Part shown: positions 21,563 through 33,594 of the stretch, one piece after another | How the letters are laid out: every line of letters begins with the position of its first letter | Position numbering within the stretch: position 1 is the first letter of the stretch | From: Punica granatum | Taxonomy: Eukaryota > Streptophyta > Magnoliopsida > Myrtales > Lythraceae | NCBI RefSeq assembly: GCF_007655135.1 | Contig: NC_045127.1 | Location: 4,216,001 to 4,280,000, forward strand | Direction of reading: 5' to 3' | Length of the DNA stretch: 64,000 nt | Notes under the pieces: model-generated | Databases searched by the model: none | Told to the model about the DNA's origin: nothing | The model's input: the letters and a program-made list of their open reading frames with translations, nothing else | Made by a program: the position numbers and the translations under genes

Positions 21563-22156
21563 TGTTGGGGTTAGGGATGTACTCAACCAACCAAACAATA
21601 ACACAGCGATTAATCTTCCTCCCCTTCTAGTGTAATCGAGATAGGAACTAATCAATCAACCAACAAGCAGTAAAGTAAAACAACACCAAGAATTTTACGT
21701 GAAAAACCCCAATGTGGGGAAAAACCACGGACCAACTCCGAATCAACGATCCACTATGAAGTTTATACAATGTCTTTCATCAAGGGTAAACCCTTGGATC
21801 ACCAAACTCAAGAGAAACACTCTCTTGGATCACCCAAATACTAAATTCGTCACCCACACCGGGTGGTTCACAAATCAGCTGAAACAGCACCTACAGAGCT
21901 CGAATAGAAATTCTGACCGTTCAGAAGTTAGCCCCACGTGTTGTGAAGCTGCTGTCAAAATTTCGTCCCAATCGGAGTTCGTTTGATATCCCGATCGAGG
22001 TTTGATCTCCAGCTGCGCGCTGCCACTGTTAAGCAGAATTCTCCTCTGCTCTTCCTCTGTTCTGCTGTCTGCTGTCTGCTTGCGGCTGCCCCTTTTCTGC
22101 TGTCTGCAGCTTCTTTCTTCTACAGCCTTCTCCTATATACTTTTCTGCCGCTGCTG

Positions 22157-22214
<58 letters not shown>

Positions 22215-22322
22215 CCTAACAAATATAAACCCTAACTAAAATGGGTCTGGGCCTATTAAAGCCCGATAAAAGCCCAATACAATTTGAGCCCAACTTCCTC
22301 CAAATTGGAGGGAAACCCAACA
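21563..22322 (-). repeat. 5' LTR of the copia element (760 bp)
   Basis: It is flanked internally by the tRNA-Met primer-binding site. It contains an AT dinucleotide run at about 22158-22210 that accounts for most of the length difference from the other LTR. Confidence 0.9.
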
Positions 22323-22961
22323 CAATGCATCATCAGGACTGATTCATAGCAATCGCTTGCAAGAATTATCGATGACATCAAGAAATACAAAATGGAATTG
22401 GACGCAACCTGTCAAAAGGTGAAAAAGCTCAGAATGATTTGAAAAGTTCAGCAGAGTTGTGGACGTCAGAAAAGCAGGCAAAAGCAGAAGAGCTTGCAGA
22501 ACGACTGAATGAGAGTGGAGATCCGAACTTACTAGAGAAGCCGGGAAGTTGGAGGGGGAACTCATAACCAGGAAGCAGAACGCTTTACAGCAGAGACGGC
22601 AGACCTGGCCCCAGCCCCAGCATACATCTGAAATCCTATCAGTCAGTCGATCCTTAAAATCATCACGAGGTATGAAGTGGAAAATGTAACTAAAGCAGTT
22701 GCTCATGACACAGCATATTATTGGGCCCCTTGTGGGGCCTTCCTTGACAGTTCGATGATAAACAAGCTTTTCAAAATGGCAACTTTTGATCCCAATGGAG
22801 GTGGAGAAGGAAGTAGCGATAGCGGCATAAACAGTAGTGAGGGACAGAAAGGCTCAAGCTTGACTGGCACCCAGGAAGGTAGTAGCAAGGGTCGACGACC
22901 TGGGAAGTCACCGTGGAAGCAATGGTGTTGCTTTGGGTACCAAAATGAAGATGATAGATAG

Positions 22962-24146
22962 GACTAATACGGAGTGTTTTTTTTCCTTTTTTTTTCTTTC
23001 CTAGTATGTTCCTTCCTTTCATTTATTGGTTTTTCTTTATGTACTACTTAAAAAATAGGAGAGGATAAAGTGTTTCTAGCCTTTGTGGTGACCAGCTGTA
23101 AAACTGTCTGATGTGTACGTGTATAAGAACATCTGCTTGTGAATATTGAAAGCAAAACGGGCTCGTTCACAGAACCCCCTGGCATTCTGTTCTCCTTGAA
23201 AAGACTGCTAAATCTCGATGATCACTTAATTTCATTTCCATGGTGAAGAGAAACTTACCTCTGCCTGTTTTAGCATGGTAGGAAATGGTCAATTCTCTCA
23301 ACTGATGGGAACATGGCTGCCTCGAAAGGAAGTTTTCCGTCATCATTGGATTGCTGATTGAGACCAAGATGATGAGATTACTACATGACCAAGCTGGAAG
23401 CAGGAGAGCATTGATATATCTATTACTGGAGGATACCAAAAGGGCCATGGAAATGATTGACCCGGCTAAGGACTAAGAATATATTTCTCTCAGGTCTGCA
23501 GGGAATCAACTGTTCGTGTTGCAAACCTTATAACTGTCAGAGAAGCTCCAGCCTTCCGAAAGGACTAAGAATATATTTCTCTCAGGTCTGCAGGGGATCA
23601 ACTGTTCGTGTTGCAAACCTTATAAATGTCGGGGAAGCTCCAGCCTTCCGAATATACTTCTATTTCATATCATATACAGATAACAAAAAGTTGCAGATTG
23701 TGTGAATGTAATTTCATGATTTTGTGTCCATTACCATTGATGGCCGTGGCGAAGGCTGTGGATGAGGAGGATGTGTTGTTTTATGTGAGTAGTGAAAGAA
23801 GTGGCGCATAATGGCGATTCAAGTATGGCCTTGTGCAGCGAGCTGCGGTGGTGACGGACCGGGGAGGGAGTGGCAGACGGTATGACTGGCAACAGATGGT
23901 GTAAGTGCTGTGGTTGGACGTATGGTGATGTATGAATGTGATTGGAATGTCCGTTTATAAATTTGATTCCATGCTCCACTGTTCATATCAGTGATTAAAC
24001 AATAAGTAAAAGTTGGAGGAAAAGAAAAGTAAATAATAAATAATCTCATATCGCATCGAGAGAGAATGGAAAGAGGGGGGGGGGGTTGGGGTGTGTGTGT
24101 GTGTGGAGGGGGAATTATAAAAGGAAGGCCCACCTTAAGGGGCAAC
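22962..24146. other. 3' flank of c3 and spacer to U1-2
   Basis: The first 500 bases match the 3' flank of c1. A 92-bp tandem repeat follows at 23469-23652 (units starting aggactaagaatatatttc at 23469 and 23561). A G-rich run and GT microsatellite lie near 24070-24110. The U1 fragment found after c1 and c2 is not seen here. No gene is supported. Confidence 0.5.
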
Positions 24147-24315
24147 ATACTTACCTGGATGGGCTGGATGGGCTGGATGGGTGATCATGAAGGCTCATGG
24201 GCTAGGCTTGGTGACTTTCACTGCAATTCGAAGGGGTGCCAGTCTGAGGTCGGTCCAAGCGGCCGAGCCTGCATCATAATTTGTGGCAGTGGGGGCCTGC
24301 GTTCGCGCGGCCCCT
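24147..24315 (+). ncRNA. U1: U1 snRNA, locus 2, variant with expanded stem-loop I region
   Basis: The 5' end atacttacctgg, the Sm site aatttgtgg and the 3' stem are present. The segment after the 5' end repeats gggctggat, giving a length of 169 against 159-160 bases in the other loci. Further changes occur in the body (ggcttggtgac). Upstream, a TATA box ttataaaag is kept at about 24115-24123, but the USE is degraded to cgcatcg. This is more likely a pseudogene or divergent variant than a standard U1. Confidence 0.8.
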
Positions 24316-24414
24316 ACTCAATCCTCACTACAAAAAGAAAATTAATCCATTTGCTCTGTAAAGCATAACCATGAGTTGGACTTCGTGGCCCAATGATAAA
24401 TTGAGAGGATCTTG

Positions 24415-24730
24415 GAAGGCCTGAAAGTTGCAATTGCAAACATGCACGCATCTGTTCAAAACCGGGACAGAACTAGAACAAGGATGGGTGCCAGGAGATG
24501 ATAGCTAGCTATGAGTTTGCAATCAGATTTAGTGGGCTACTTCTTCCAGACAGTTCATGGAGAAATGAACCGTTCAAGTGGACTCCCGATATATATAACA
24601 GTAACGATTCGGGCAGACCAGTCATTGGCAATGACTAGGGTGCATACTAATTCCAGGCAGGCGAAAAGCTTGTAGGAATGGAAAGGTCAAGGACAGACCG
24701 GGCTTATCGTGGTCTGCTGGAAAAGCTATT
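24415..24730 (+). pseudogene. Second a-type relic, downstream of U1-2
   Basis: It closely matches the relic at 9415-9770, including aaaaccgggacagaac and gaaatgaaccgttcaagtgg. It is shortened by small deletions and has no open frame. Confidence 0.65.
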
Positions 24731-25146
24731 CCCTATGTTGGGTGTCGTCTACTCAATCATCGATGTCTAGAAGTCAGTTGACCTTATGGATGAGCTCTTG
24801 TTTTCACAATCACTAGATTGGTTGCTATAAAATATACGTCATTTCCTGTGGATCCAGTAGGTATTCACCTTTTGATTGCCTTATTATTGTTGCTATTTAG
24901 AAGTCTTGTTTGTGGAAGATATATCCCAACCATCTCCAATTGACTGCTTCCCTACCTTCCCATATTGAATTTCCTGAGTGAATAGAAGGCAGGGAGTCCA
25001 AAGGAAGTTCCAGGACCAATTCAAACTTCTACGTTCCCAGGAAACTCGCTCTCAATTTCACAATCACTAGATTGGTTGCTATAAAATATACGTCATTTCC
25101 TGTGGATCCAGTAGGTATTCACCTTTTGATGCCTTATTATTGTTGC
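24731..25146 (+). repeat. e-type leader remnant with an internal direct duplication
   Basis: The stretch matches the e1 upstream region (9785-10145). A block of about 85 bases starting cacaatcactagattggttg occurs at about 24806 and again at about 25058. The second copy ends at the left edge of the truncated copia element, so the duplication may be linked to that insertion or deletion event. Confidence 0.6.
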
Positions 25147-28100
25147 ATTAGCAGCTTATAGAAGCATTAATTCTAAAGCACTTTTTCAGCACTGGGGTCC
25201 TTCATGTACTCAAGATGATTGGGTACGTCGAGACTCTGGGAAGACTGGGATTTCCTCTGGTCAAGAGTTGGCCACAGATTAGTCCTACAGTCGCTGCCCA
25301 GCAGTTTATAGTCAGTTCATTATGAGCTATAATATGAATGACTACAATAAACATTGCCTGAACTGCTTAGCATGTTGAGAACAGCTGAGCATGATATCAG
25401 CAAGGGGACATCCGTTCTAATGGTCCAAGGGACCAAAAGAAAGGGCAAGAGCAAGAGTAAAGGCAAGAAGGCTAAAGGTGCATCCAATTTTGACTTGGGT
25501 GCGTTTGAAGCTAAAGCCAAAGTGGCGAAGAATGATTACTGCTTCCATTGTGGAAACACTGGACATTGAAGCGGAATTGTAAGATAACCTGGAAGAGTGA
25601 AGAAGAAGAAGGGAAGTGGACTTCCACTTCAGGTATCCATGTTATAGAGATTAATGTATCTACTACTTCTACATCTTGGGTATTAGATACCGGATGTGGT
25701 GCTCATATTTGTGGAAATATGCAGGACCTAAAGGACAGTAGATCGTTGGCAAAGGGCGAGGTGGACCTACGAGTTGGAAAGGAGCAAGTTGCTACATTAA
25801 ATGTAGGGACTTATCACCTAGTTTTGCCTACTGGGCTTGTATTAGATCTTAACGACTGTTATTATGTACCTGCTATTAGTAGAAACATAATATCTGTTTC
25901 TTGTTTGGACAAGAAGGGATTTTGTTTCACTATCAGAACAAGTGTTGTTCTATGTACATGAATGATGTATATTATGGCAGTGCACATTTAAGTAATGGTC
26001 TGATGTTCTTGATCTAGATACGCCTATTTATAATGTGGAAACAAAACGGCTCAAATCTAATGATTCGAACCCGACTTACCTCTGGCATTGTCGTTTAGGC
26101 CATATTAGCGAGAATCGCATCTCTAGACTCCATAAAGATGGATTACTGGACTCGTTTGATTTAGAATCGATCGAGACATGCGAACCTTGCTTAATGGGGA
26201 AAATGACTAAGGCCCCTTTACTGGAAAAGGTGAGCGAGCTAGTGATCATCTGGCTCTCATACATACTGATGTATGTGGACCAGTGAACAAGCTTGCTAGA
26301 GGTGGGTATCTCTACTTCATTACATTTACTGATGATTTCAGTAGATTTGGATATGTGTATTTGATGAAAACACAAATCTGAATCCTTTGAAAAGTTCAAA
26401 GAATTAAGAATGAAGTGGAGAATCAGTTGGGTAAGAGCATTAAAGTTCTTCGATCAGATCGAGGAGGTGAATATTTGAGCTATATGAGTTTGCTGACTAT
26501 CTTAAACAGTGTGGGATTTATCTCAACTGACTCCACCTGGAACACCACAATGGAATGGTGTAGCTGAGAGGAGGAATCGAACTTTATTAGATATGGTTCG
26601 ATCTTTGATGAGTCATGCAAACTTACCTGACTCCTTCTGGGGATATGCTCTACAGACAGCTGCTCTCATATTAAACAATGCTCCGTCGAAATCAGTTGAA
26701 AGGACACCATATGAGATGTGGTATGGGAAGCGCCCACCCAAGTGTCTTTTCTAAAGATATGGGGTTGCGAAGCTTATGTGAAGAGATTATCTTCGGATAA
26801 GCTTGGCCCTAAATCGGACAAATGTTACTTTGTGGGGTATCCTAAGGAAACTCGAGGATACTATTTCTATAATCCCATCGAGGGCAAAGTGTTTGTCGCT
26901 CGAACTGCGGTATTCCTTGAGAAAGAGTTTCTCTCCAAAGGAACTAGTGGGAGGAAATTAGAACTTGGGGAAGTTCTACCACAAAATGACATTGACCATC
27001 GACGGGCGATGTGCAGAACAAGTATCACAAAGTTGTTGTGGCACAATCTTCTACACAGGTGACACAGGAGCCTCGTAGGTCTAGTAGGATACGTCATGAG
27101 CCCGAGAGATATGGATTTCTCGTGACTCAAGACAATGACGTATTGCTCATAGATAATGATGAGCCTACAACCTATGCGGAAGCCGTAATAGGCCCTGACT
27201 CTGAGAAATGGCTGGAGGCCATGAGATCTGAGATGGAGTCCATGTACACTAACCAAGTATGGACTTTGGTTGATCCCTGAATGGGCAAAAACCATTGGGT
27301 GTAAGTGGGTCTTCAAGAAGAAGACTGATATGGACGGTAATGTGATTACCTTTAAGGGCCGACTTGTGGCAAAAGGTTTCAACAAGTTCATGGTGTTGAC
27401 TAACGACGTAAACTTTTTGTTGCCTTATTGACGAAACTTTTTCCCCGTTGGCTATGCTTAAATCCATAAGGATCTTGCTTGCAATTGCCAGCTTATTTGA
27501 TTATGAGATCTGGCAAATGATGTCAAAACTGCTTTCCTGAACGGGAAGCTCCTCGAGGATGTGTATATGACACAACCTGAGGTTTTGTCGATCCACATAG
27601 TGCCGGAAAAGTTTGTAGCTACAACGGTTTATTATGGGCTGAAGCAAGCTTCTAGGAGCTGGAATCTTCGTTTTGATGATGCAATCAAAGAGTTTGGCTT
27701 CATCAAGAATGAAGATGAACCCTGTGTTTACAAGAAGGTTAGTGGGAGCATAGTATCTTCCTGGTGTTATATGTAGATACATACTTCTGATCGGGAATGA
27801 CATTCCTTCCTTACAGTCTGTGAAGACTTGGTGTTGGGAGGTGTTTCTCTATGAAGGACTTAGGCGAAGCTACCTACGTGCCAGGTATCAGGATCTATAG
27901 AGATAATCCAGGAGACTGCTTGGCTTAAGTCAGAGTGCATACATAGATAAAGTGCTTCGGCGATTTAGCATGCAGGATTCTAAGAAAGGGTCGCTGCCTA
28001 TGTTACATGGCATAAGCCTTTCGAAGGCTCAGTGTCCTTCTACTCGAGAGGAGAGGACCGCATGAATAGGATTCCATATGCGTCAGCTATTGGATCCATC

Positions 28101-30486
28101 ATGTATGCTATGTGTTATGCACTCGATCAGATGTCCGTATGCTTTGAGTATGACGAGTCGATACCATCAGATCCAGGTGAAAGACACTGGATTGCAGTAA
28201 AGAACATCCTTAAGTACTTACGAAGGACTAAGGAGATTTTTTGGTATATGGAGGCGAAGAAGAGCTCGTTGTAAGAGGTTACACCGATGCTAGTTTCCAG
28301 ACCGATAAGGACGACAGTAGATCGCAGTCAGGGTATGTTTTCTGCCTGAATGGAGGTGCTGTGAGTTGGAAGAGTTCCAAACAGGAGACAGTAGCCGATT
28401 CTACCACCGAGGCCGAGTATATTGCTGCCTCTAACGCTGCAAAAGAGGCCGTTTGGATCAAGAAGTTTCTTGACAGAACTTGTTGTGGTTCCTAGCATCG
28501 CAGACCCAGTGGATCTCTATTGTGACACAATGGAGCCATTGCGCAAGCTAAGGAACCCAGTCTCACCAGCGATCCAAACCAATACTGACGCTCCATCTCA
28601 TTCGGAGATCATCGACAAAGGATATTTGAAGATATTCAGAATACCAACAGATAGAATCTCGCAGATCCCTTACGAAGCCTCTTGTGCAGCGCAACACGAG
28701 GCTCACACTAGATCTATTGGCATTTGACAGATGCCAGATTGGCTCTAGTACAAGTGGGAGATAGTTGGGAATTGGTGTATGTCCTAGAGGCAATCTATAA
28801 TCAGTTCTGTAATATGATATCTATTTCATTATATTACGAGGCATATCTGTTATTGTGTAGATTGCGCTAAATATGATTTTACACAATAATGTCCTTGGAA
28901 TAGTAGGTTCAATAGGCATCAAGTGTGACTTGATTGTGAGATCCTATAATTAATGAACATTATTCCTAAATGTCCATAGTCAAAAGTATTATCGTTAATT
29001 AGGACAACGATAATACGGTTAGACTAGTGTGAGTGTTGATTGATGACCAAGTCTCATAGGTCATGGATATGGAGATATCAAATCACACCACATGTATACA
29101 TTAAGAGTAATGTGTATTGGACTGACCCACCATGAGATTGCTACATGGGTTGTTACGTGACTGTCATTAGCATATCTCAAAGTGACTATAGTGTAATGGT
29201 CCTTTGACTTGAGGTCACCATAGATTCCTACATGTAATGTCATATACTTTGATACTGTCAAACGCCACTGTAACAGGATGGTTATAAAGACAGTTATTGG
29301 GTATATCACAGAGCATGGAGAGGAATGTGAGTAACCAAGATAGGATTTGTCCCTCCTACGAAACGGGAGCGATATCTCACGGCCACTTGGTGGTTAAGTC
29401 TAAAAGTGTATGCATACCCAAATGAGTCGATATAGCGATATCGAGCTCATTTGTTCTGATAGACTTACCCGGTAAACCAAGAAAAAGAGATATTGAGCCA
29501 TACAAGGATGTCATCGACCATGCCTTGCGCTCAATAGAGATATAGAGGACAAAGGGATTATATTACACGGTAACGTAGGTCACAAGGTTCGTCGAGAAAT
29601 TGACTTTCCGATTACTTGAGTAACAGTGATGCATTGCTAGATGCCACTCACTGTTTGTAATATTGAAATAGAGATTTTGATATTACTGTCAACGTAATTG
29701 GGAACCTACAGGGTCACACACTACGACTAAATTGACGAGATATTTTGAAAAAATAAAATCGTCTAATAGAGATTAGATGATTTAGGTGCGACCAATTAAT
29801 CGGATATTTAATGAGATTAAATTTACCGATTAATTAGACCCGATTTATTTGATTTAATGGTGTGCTAAGTGGCTATTTTTTTATTGAACCACTTGGAGTC
29901 TATTATATGTAACACATGGGCCAATTGTATAATGACACTTAGCCATGCACTTGGCTCTTGAAATTCTTAATTTCTCTTATCCCACATCGGTGGGACAAGC
30001 AAATTGCCCCATCCTCAAGCCTATATATATGTGTATATATATGGCAGTAAGTATGGGTAACAGGGTATGCATATATATGTGATATATATGTATGCATAAT
30101 ATATATATATATATATATATATAAAACGCACTCATATAAGTGCTCAGATATATATAGTGCGTGCATATGTGTATGTATATAATAATTTGGGTTGAATTGT
30201 TCAATCCAAATTAGGTCCATTAGTCTGAAAAATTTCGGGTGTCGCATTAGTGTTTTCTTTCGAGTGTTGGTCGCTAGCACTGCCGATCTCGAAGACTCGT
30301 CGACAAAGTCGGTGTGGATTCCAGTAGAGGCGTCACGCGTGGGACGCTCGGTCGACAACTTTAAATATTCCAGGTACGTTTTTATTTACTCTTATTCTTC
30401 TAGTAGATCTTGGAATTAGTTTCACGGGTAGGAAATTTTGAATTTCTGTTCCTTTTTCGTTTCCGCTGCGCCCCGTGGAACTAGCA
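25147..30486 (+). mobile_element. 5'-truncated Ty1/copia retrotransposon, plus orientation
   Basis: The 5' LTR and the start of gag are missing. Recognisable pieces in order: a gag end with basic linker (25354-25540), a zinc knuckle CFHCGNTGH (about 25539), protease WVLDTGCGAHICG (about 25676), GAG-pre-integrase LWHCRLGHISENRI (about 26080), integrase end GVAERRNRTLLDM (about 26558), RT fragments (27000-27780) and RNase H TEAEYIAASN (about 28408). Many frameshifts and stops interrupt it. A purine tract (aagtgggaga) at 28752-28761 precedes the 3' LTR. The element is older and more decayed than the one at 16.8-22.3 kb. Confidence 0.88.
28762..30486 (+). repeat. 3' LTR of the truncated copia (about 1.7 kb)
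   Basis: It begins tagttgggaattggtgtatg right after the purine tract and ends near ctagca before family f2 sequence resumes. It contains AT repeats near 30098-30122 and a perfect plant snRNA-type USE, atcccacatcg, at 29979-29989, with TATA-like sequence about 20 bases downstream. The right border is set by comparison with f1. Confidence 0.7.
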
Positions 30487-30487
30487 G

Positions 30488-31164
30488 GAATGCCCGCCAG
30501 GAACAAAGAACATCCACAGTGCAGGCAAGAAGCCTCTGATAGCATGGCCATCAACAATAAAGCCCGCTAAAGAAGCCATCAAGCAGATACTCGGAACTGG
30601 GAAGAAAATGGGTGAAGAAAGAAAACAACCCAAACCAAAAATGTCGACGGAGTTCATTCTCAGCTTCCTCCAACTATTACCGAGTCACAGGTGGAGGGAT
30701 TGGACCGAGAAGATAAGCGTGGCACTGAGCTTTATGGTCGGCATGTCAAAACCATTGGCTCAATTTCATCCTAGGCAAATGTGGATGAATCCATTGATTG
30801 TCATGACGAGAATATCACAACCATCGGTCCCATCCTTTCAGCACCCGATTCAAAGCCTACAACACAACGTCAATGCGAAAGCATATGGGTAGGCAAGAAA
30901 CCAAAGGGAGAGGAGAGGCCCAGCAGTGGATTCCAAAGCTCTTCCACTTCAGCATTAGCCTCGACAGATCGATCATTTAGAAATGAGTGGTTCAAAATGA
31001 GAACTTTTGATGCCAGGGAAGATGATGCAGCAGGGATGGGAGTCGGTGGGGGTAGCAAAGGAGGACAAAAGGCAGAAGTCGGCACAGCAGCAATGGGGGG
31101 TAGATGGAGCATCTCTTTTTGGCATCGGTGGTTCAAGGGAAAGACCAACAAAGGGCAAAATTAA
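30488..31164 (+). pseudogene. Copy f2: f-type copy with frameshifted N-terminal half
   Basis: The DNA matches f1 from gaatgcccgccaggaacaaa onward without the 149-bp duplication. The N-terminal frame meets a stop (acaataaagcc where f1 has acaatgaagcc) and later shifts. The C-terminal 127 codons (30781-31164) are open, start MDESIDCHDENI, and keep SFRNEWFKMRTFDARE plus the tail SFWHRWFKGKTNKGQN. A shortened product is conceivable, but its own promoter is replaced by the copia LTR. The 3' flank to about 31700 matches f1 without the solo LTR. Confidence 0.6.
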
Positions 31165-31739
31165 GGTGTCAGATAATTCAGGCTTGGTGTTGGCTTGTCC
31201 TGACCCTGATCACGAACTATTTATTTATAGTTGATTTTGATCTTAGCCTCCAAGTAAAGTTCGCCTGGTGTCAGCATATGTTTCGCGAAATGCACCCATA
31301 TGGTGGTTAAAATTTGCTTGTACATGAAATTTACTTTTTCTTTTTCTTTTTATTTGTTGTAAACTCGATTTTTTGCCTACTATTTGATTGCTTAACAACT
31401 CAATTTCACCTCAAAACTATCATTCAAAATGTAAGCTGGCACTTCAACCGCAACGCGGGTGTGAGCATCGATTTTTCACTCAGAAAATCCGGTCCAGCAG
31501 CCTTTTGAAGGGTTGTAAGAAACCTGGATGAGGCTACTCTTTCCTTTTTTTTCAACTGCTCAACAGCAATTAGTATGCTAAACCAAAGCAGATGTAAAGC
31601 TATACGTAGCCTGTGCGAGCTAAACTTTAGCTGAACGATCAAGTTTTTTTGCTGGACGATCAAGTTTAAGAAATGCAAATATATTCTTTTCCAATATAAG
31701 GCTTGTAGAGGGACAACATGACATCGCATTGAGTTTACA

Positions 31740-31900
31740 CAAGCACGTATGACACTGCCCTCAGATGGTCCATTGAGCAATGAAATGAACTGTCCAAGAG
31801 GGGAGGACTTTCCAATAGCTAAGGATGCACTGTGATGTTGGCGGAATTATGGAACAGGAGACAAGGCTGTGATAATTGATGGTGAGGTTAGGGACAACAG
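31740..31900 (+). pseudogene. g-type relic upstream of U1-3
   Basis: It is nearly identical to the relic at 14600-14760 (ccctcagatggtccattgag, gggaggactttccaatagc), with the same frame damage. Confidence 0.65.
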
Positions 31901-32308
31901 AGTATGTCGCAATGGCAGCGGTGATAGAGTGCGGCACAAGGTGCAGGAGAAGGTTAAGTAATTCGAGCAAGACGTATTTTGATGAGCTATTTCTGGTGTC
32001 AGGCGACTTTCAGTTATTCATCGTCCAAAAGGCTGGCTGGCTTAATGGATGACTTTTTGTTTTCAGTATTCATAAACCTATATTGCCTTATGATTTCAAA
32101 TGTTCCAATTACTGAACATGTCCAACCAACGACTACGTGTCGAAGTTATAACTCGAACCATGTACTCCAAACTGAGGACTGCTTCCTTTTTTGCTCCAAG
32201 AACATTGGATTTCCAAAGCGAATAGAGAAGCACATGGAGATTACTCCCTCAGCAAGAAGTTGTCGGACCAATGAAATTTTTTTTTTTTTTCAGAAAGTCA
32301 ACATGAAT
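31901..32308 (+). other. Spacer between g-type relic and U1-3
   Basis: It is paralogous to 35735-36050 upstream of U1-4, including gatgagctatttctggtgtc and caggcgactttcagttattc. No gene is supported. Confidence 0.5.
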
Positions 32309-32359
32309 ACCCACATCGAAAAGCTTAGCAATGGAGATGGCGAAAGGGGATTATAAAAG
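32309..32359 (+). promoter_or_regulatory. U1-3 promoter: USE and TATA
   Basis: The USE acccacatcg lies at 32309-32318 and the TATA box ttataaaag at 32351-32359, about 32 bases apart. This is the spacing used by Pol II-transcribed plant snRNA genes; Pol III types have the two about one helical turn closer. The TATA is about 25-30 bases before the RNA start. Confidence 0.85.
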
Positions 32360-32382
32360 CAAGGCTAAGCTGAAGGGGCAAC

Positions 32383-32541
32383 ATACTTACCTGGACGGGC
32401 TCAATGGGCGATCCTGAAGGCCCATGGGCTAGGCTGGTGACCTTCATTGCACTTTGAAGGGGTGCCAGCCTAAGGTCGGCCCAAGCGGTCGAACCTACGT
32501 CATAATTTGTGGCAGTGGGGGCCTGCGTTCGCGCGGCCCCT
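32383..32541 (+). ncRNA. U1: U1 spliceosomal snRNA, locus 3 (best-preserved gene)
   Basis: All U1 elements are present: atacttacctg at the 5' end, the stem-loops with gtgaccttcattgcacttt and ggtgccagcctaagg, the Sm site aatttgtgg, and the terminal hairpin gggcctgcgttcgcgcggcccc. The 3' box-like cagtagaaaatt follows at about 32552. The length is 159 bases. With its intact USE and TATA this is the most likely active U1 gene of the window. Confidence 0.93.
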
Positions 32542-32658
32542 AACTAATTCTCAGTAGAAAATTAAATCCCCTGAGACCATGTTTGATCGTCGCCCCAGTT
32601 TTGCTCGAGAAGATGAAAATGCCCCTTGCCCCCGTTTAAAAATTCCCAAAACTGCTAT

Positions 32659-32699
<41 letters not shown>

Positions 32700-33005
32700 G
32701 ATTGAAGCTGGAGATGGGCGGTGGAGGCCTGAAGCCCGGCAACCACCACCCCCGGCGAAGTCATCGGTGGACCCAAAATTCACTGGAGACCTCAACTGGG
32801 GTTATGGTGGCCGGTGGCAAGCCCCACCGTATCATAAATCTCCCTTCCCAAATATGTCTTCTCCCTTTTTTTATTTTCTGAAATTGTTTTATTTGGAAAA
32901 TTAAAAAAGATTGTTATTCTATATTCTTTTGTTAAGTCAGACAACAGATATTTAATAATTGTGATCAATTTTAATTATTAAAAAATATGTAATGAGATTT
33001 TTACA

Positions 33006-33255
33006 GTGTGTTTGGTTTTAAAGTTAAGTAGAGTTGAATTTTGATTTTAATTGGGTTGTAATAAGTATGTTGTTGAATTATGAGAAAAAATATGAAAAAG
33101 TAATGAATAATTGAGAGAATTTAGTATTAAAAATTGAATTAAATGGTTAAAAAAATTGAAAAAGTAATAATTGTATTGTTAACTTTTGTTGTATAGTGAA
33201 CAGAGTTAAAGTTAAAGTTAAAATTTTAAAAACCGACTCTAAAATCAAACGGGCT
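33006..33255. mobile_element. MITE-like element 1
   Basis: Terminal inverted repeats are seen: gtttggttttaaagtt at the left against the reverse complement of ctaaaatcaaacgggc at the right. TTA is present on both sides (tttttacagtg and ctattagc), which would fit a PIF/Harbinger-type 3-bp duplication. The interior is AT-rich with no coding capacity. The homologous spacer near 15455 lacks it. Confidence 0.6.
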
Positions 33256-33277
33256 ATTAGCATTTTGATCATTGACG

Positions 33278-33493
33278 ATGCGTTTGGATTCAAAGTTAAA
33301 GTAACTTTGATTTTGATCGTGGAAAAGGACAAATGAGTTGGGATTATAAATTTGACTTGGGAAATATGTGTTTTTGTTGTATAGTGTGTTGAGTTAAAGT
33401 TAAAATTTTTAACTTGAAAAATGTATATTTTTATTATATAGTGTGTTGAGTTAAAGTTAAAGTTAAAATTAACTTTTAATCCAAACAGCCCTC
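33278..33493. mobile_element. MITE-like element 2
   Basis: Inverted termini gcgtttggattcaaagttaa and ttaacttttaatccaaacag enclose about 215 bp. The interior contains repeated gttaaagttaaa. It lies about 20 bases from element 1, and the spacer between them matches the empty site at e2 (ttttgatcattga). No clear target duplication was identified. Confidence 0.55.
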
Positions 33494-33594
33494 AATTCTG
33501 ACTGTTTTATTGTTTTCTCATAGAAGTCTTTACGTGTGGAAGACGGGCATGGAGGTTGTCCTTTCCGAAGGAAGTTCCAGGACCGATTCAAACT

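Larger units (their letters stand above)
16786..22322 (-). mobile_element. Ty1/copia LTR retrotransposon, two LTRs, 5-bp target duplication CAATG
   Basis: The element is 5537 bp in minus orientation. Both LTRs start TGTTGGG and end CCCAACA on the minus strand. CAATG is duplicated at 16781-16785 and 22323-22327, and c1 has the single empty site. The primer-binding site complementary to initiator tRNA-Met (tggtatcagagc, minus strand) is at 21549-21560. A purine tract (gggaggggg) abuts the other LTR at about 17522-17532. The two LTRs differ little apart from an AT microsatellite, which suggests recent insertion. Confidence 0.92.
16631..22961 (+). pseudogene. Copy c3: c-type gene split by a copia retrotransposon
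   Basis: The 5' part (16631-16785) encodes the same signal-peptide region as c1 with a few substitutions. The 3' part resumes at 22328 and runs to the same C-terminal tail at 22961, including LFKMATFDPNGGG. Besides the 5.5-kb insertion there is an in-frame TAG where c1 has AAG (tgattcatagcaatcg) and further indels, so it would be inactive even without the element. Its former promoter has been replaced by the e2 leader. Confidence 0.8.
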
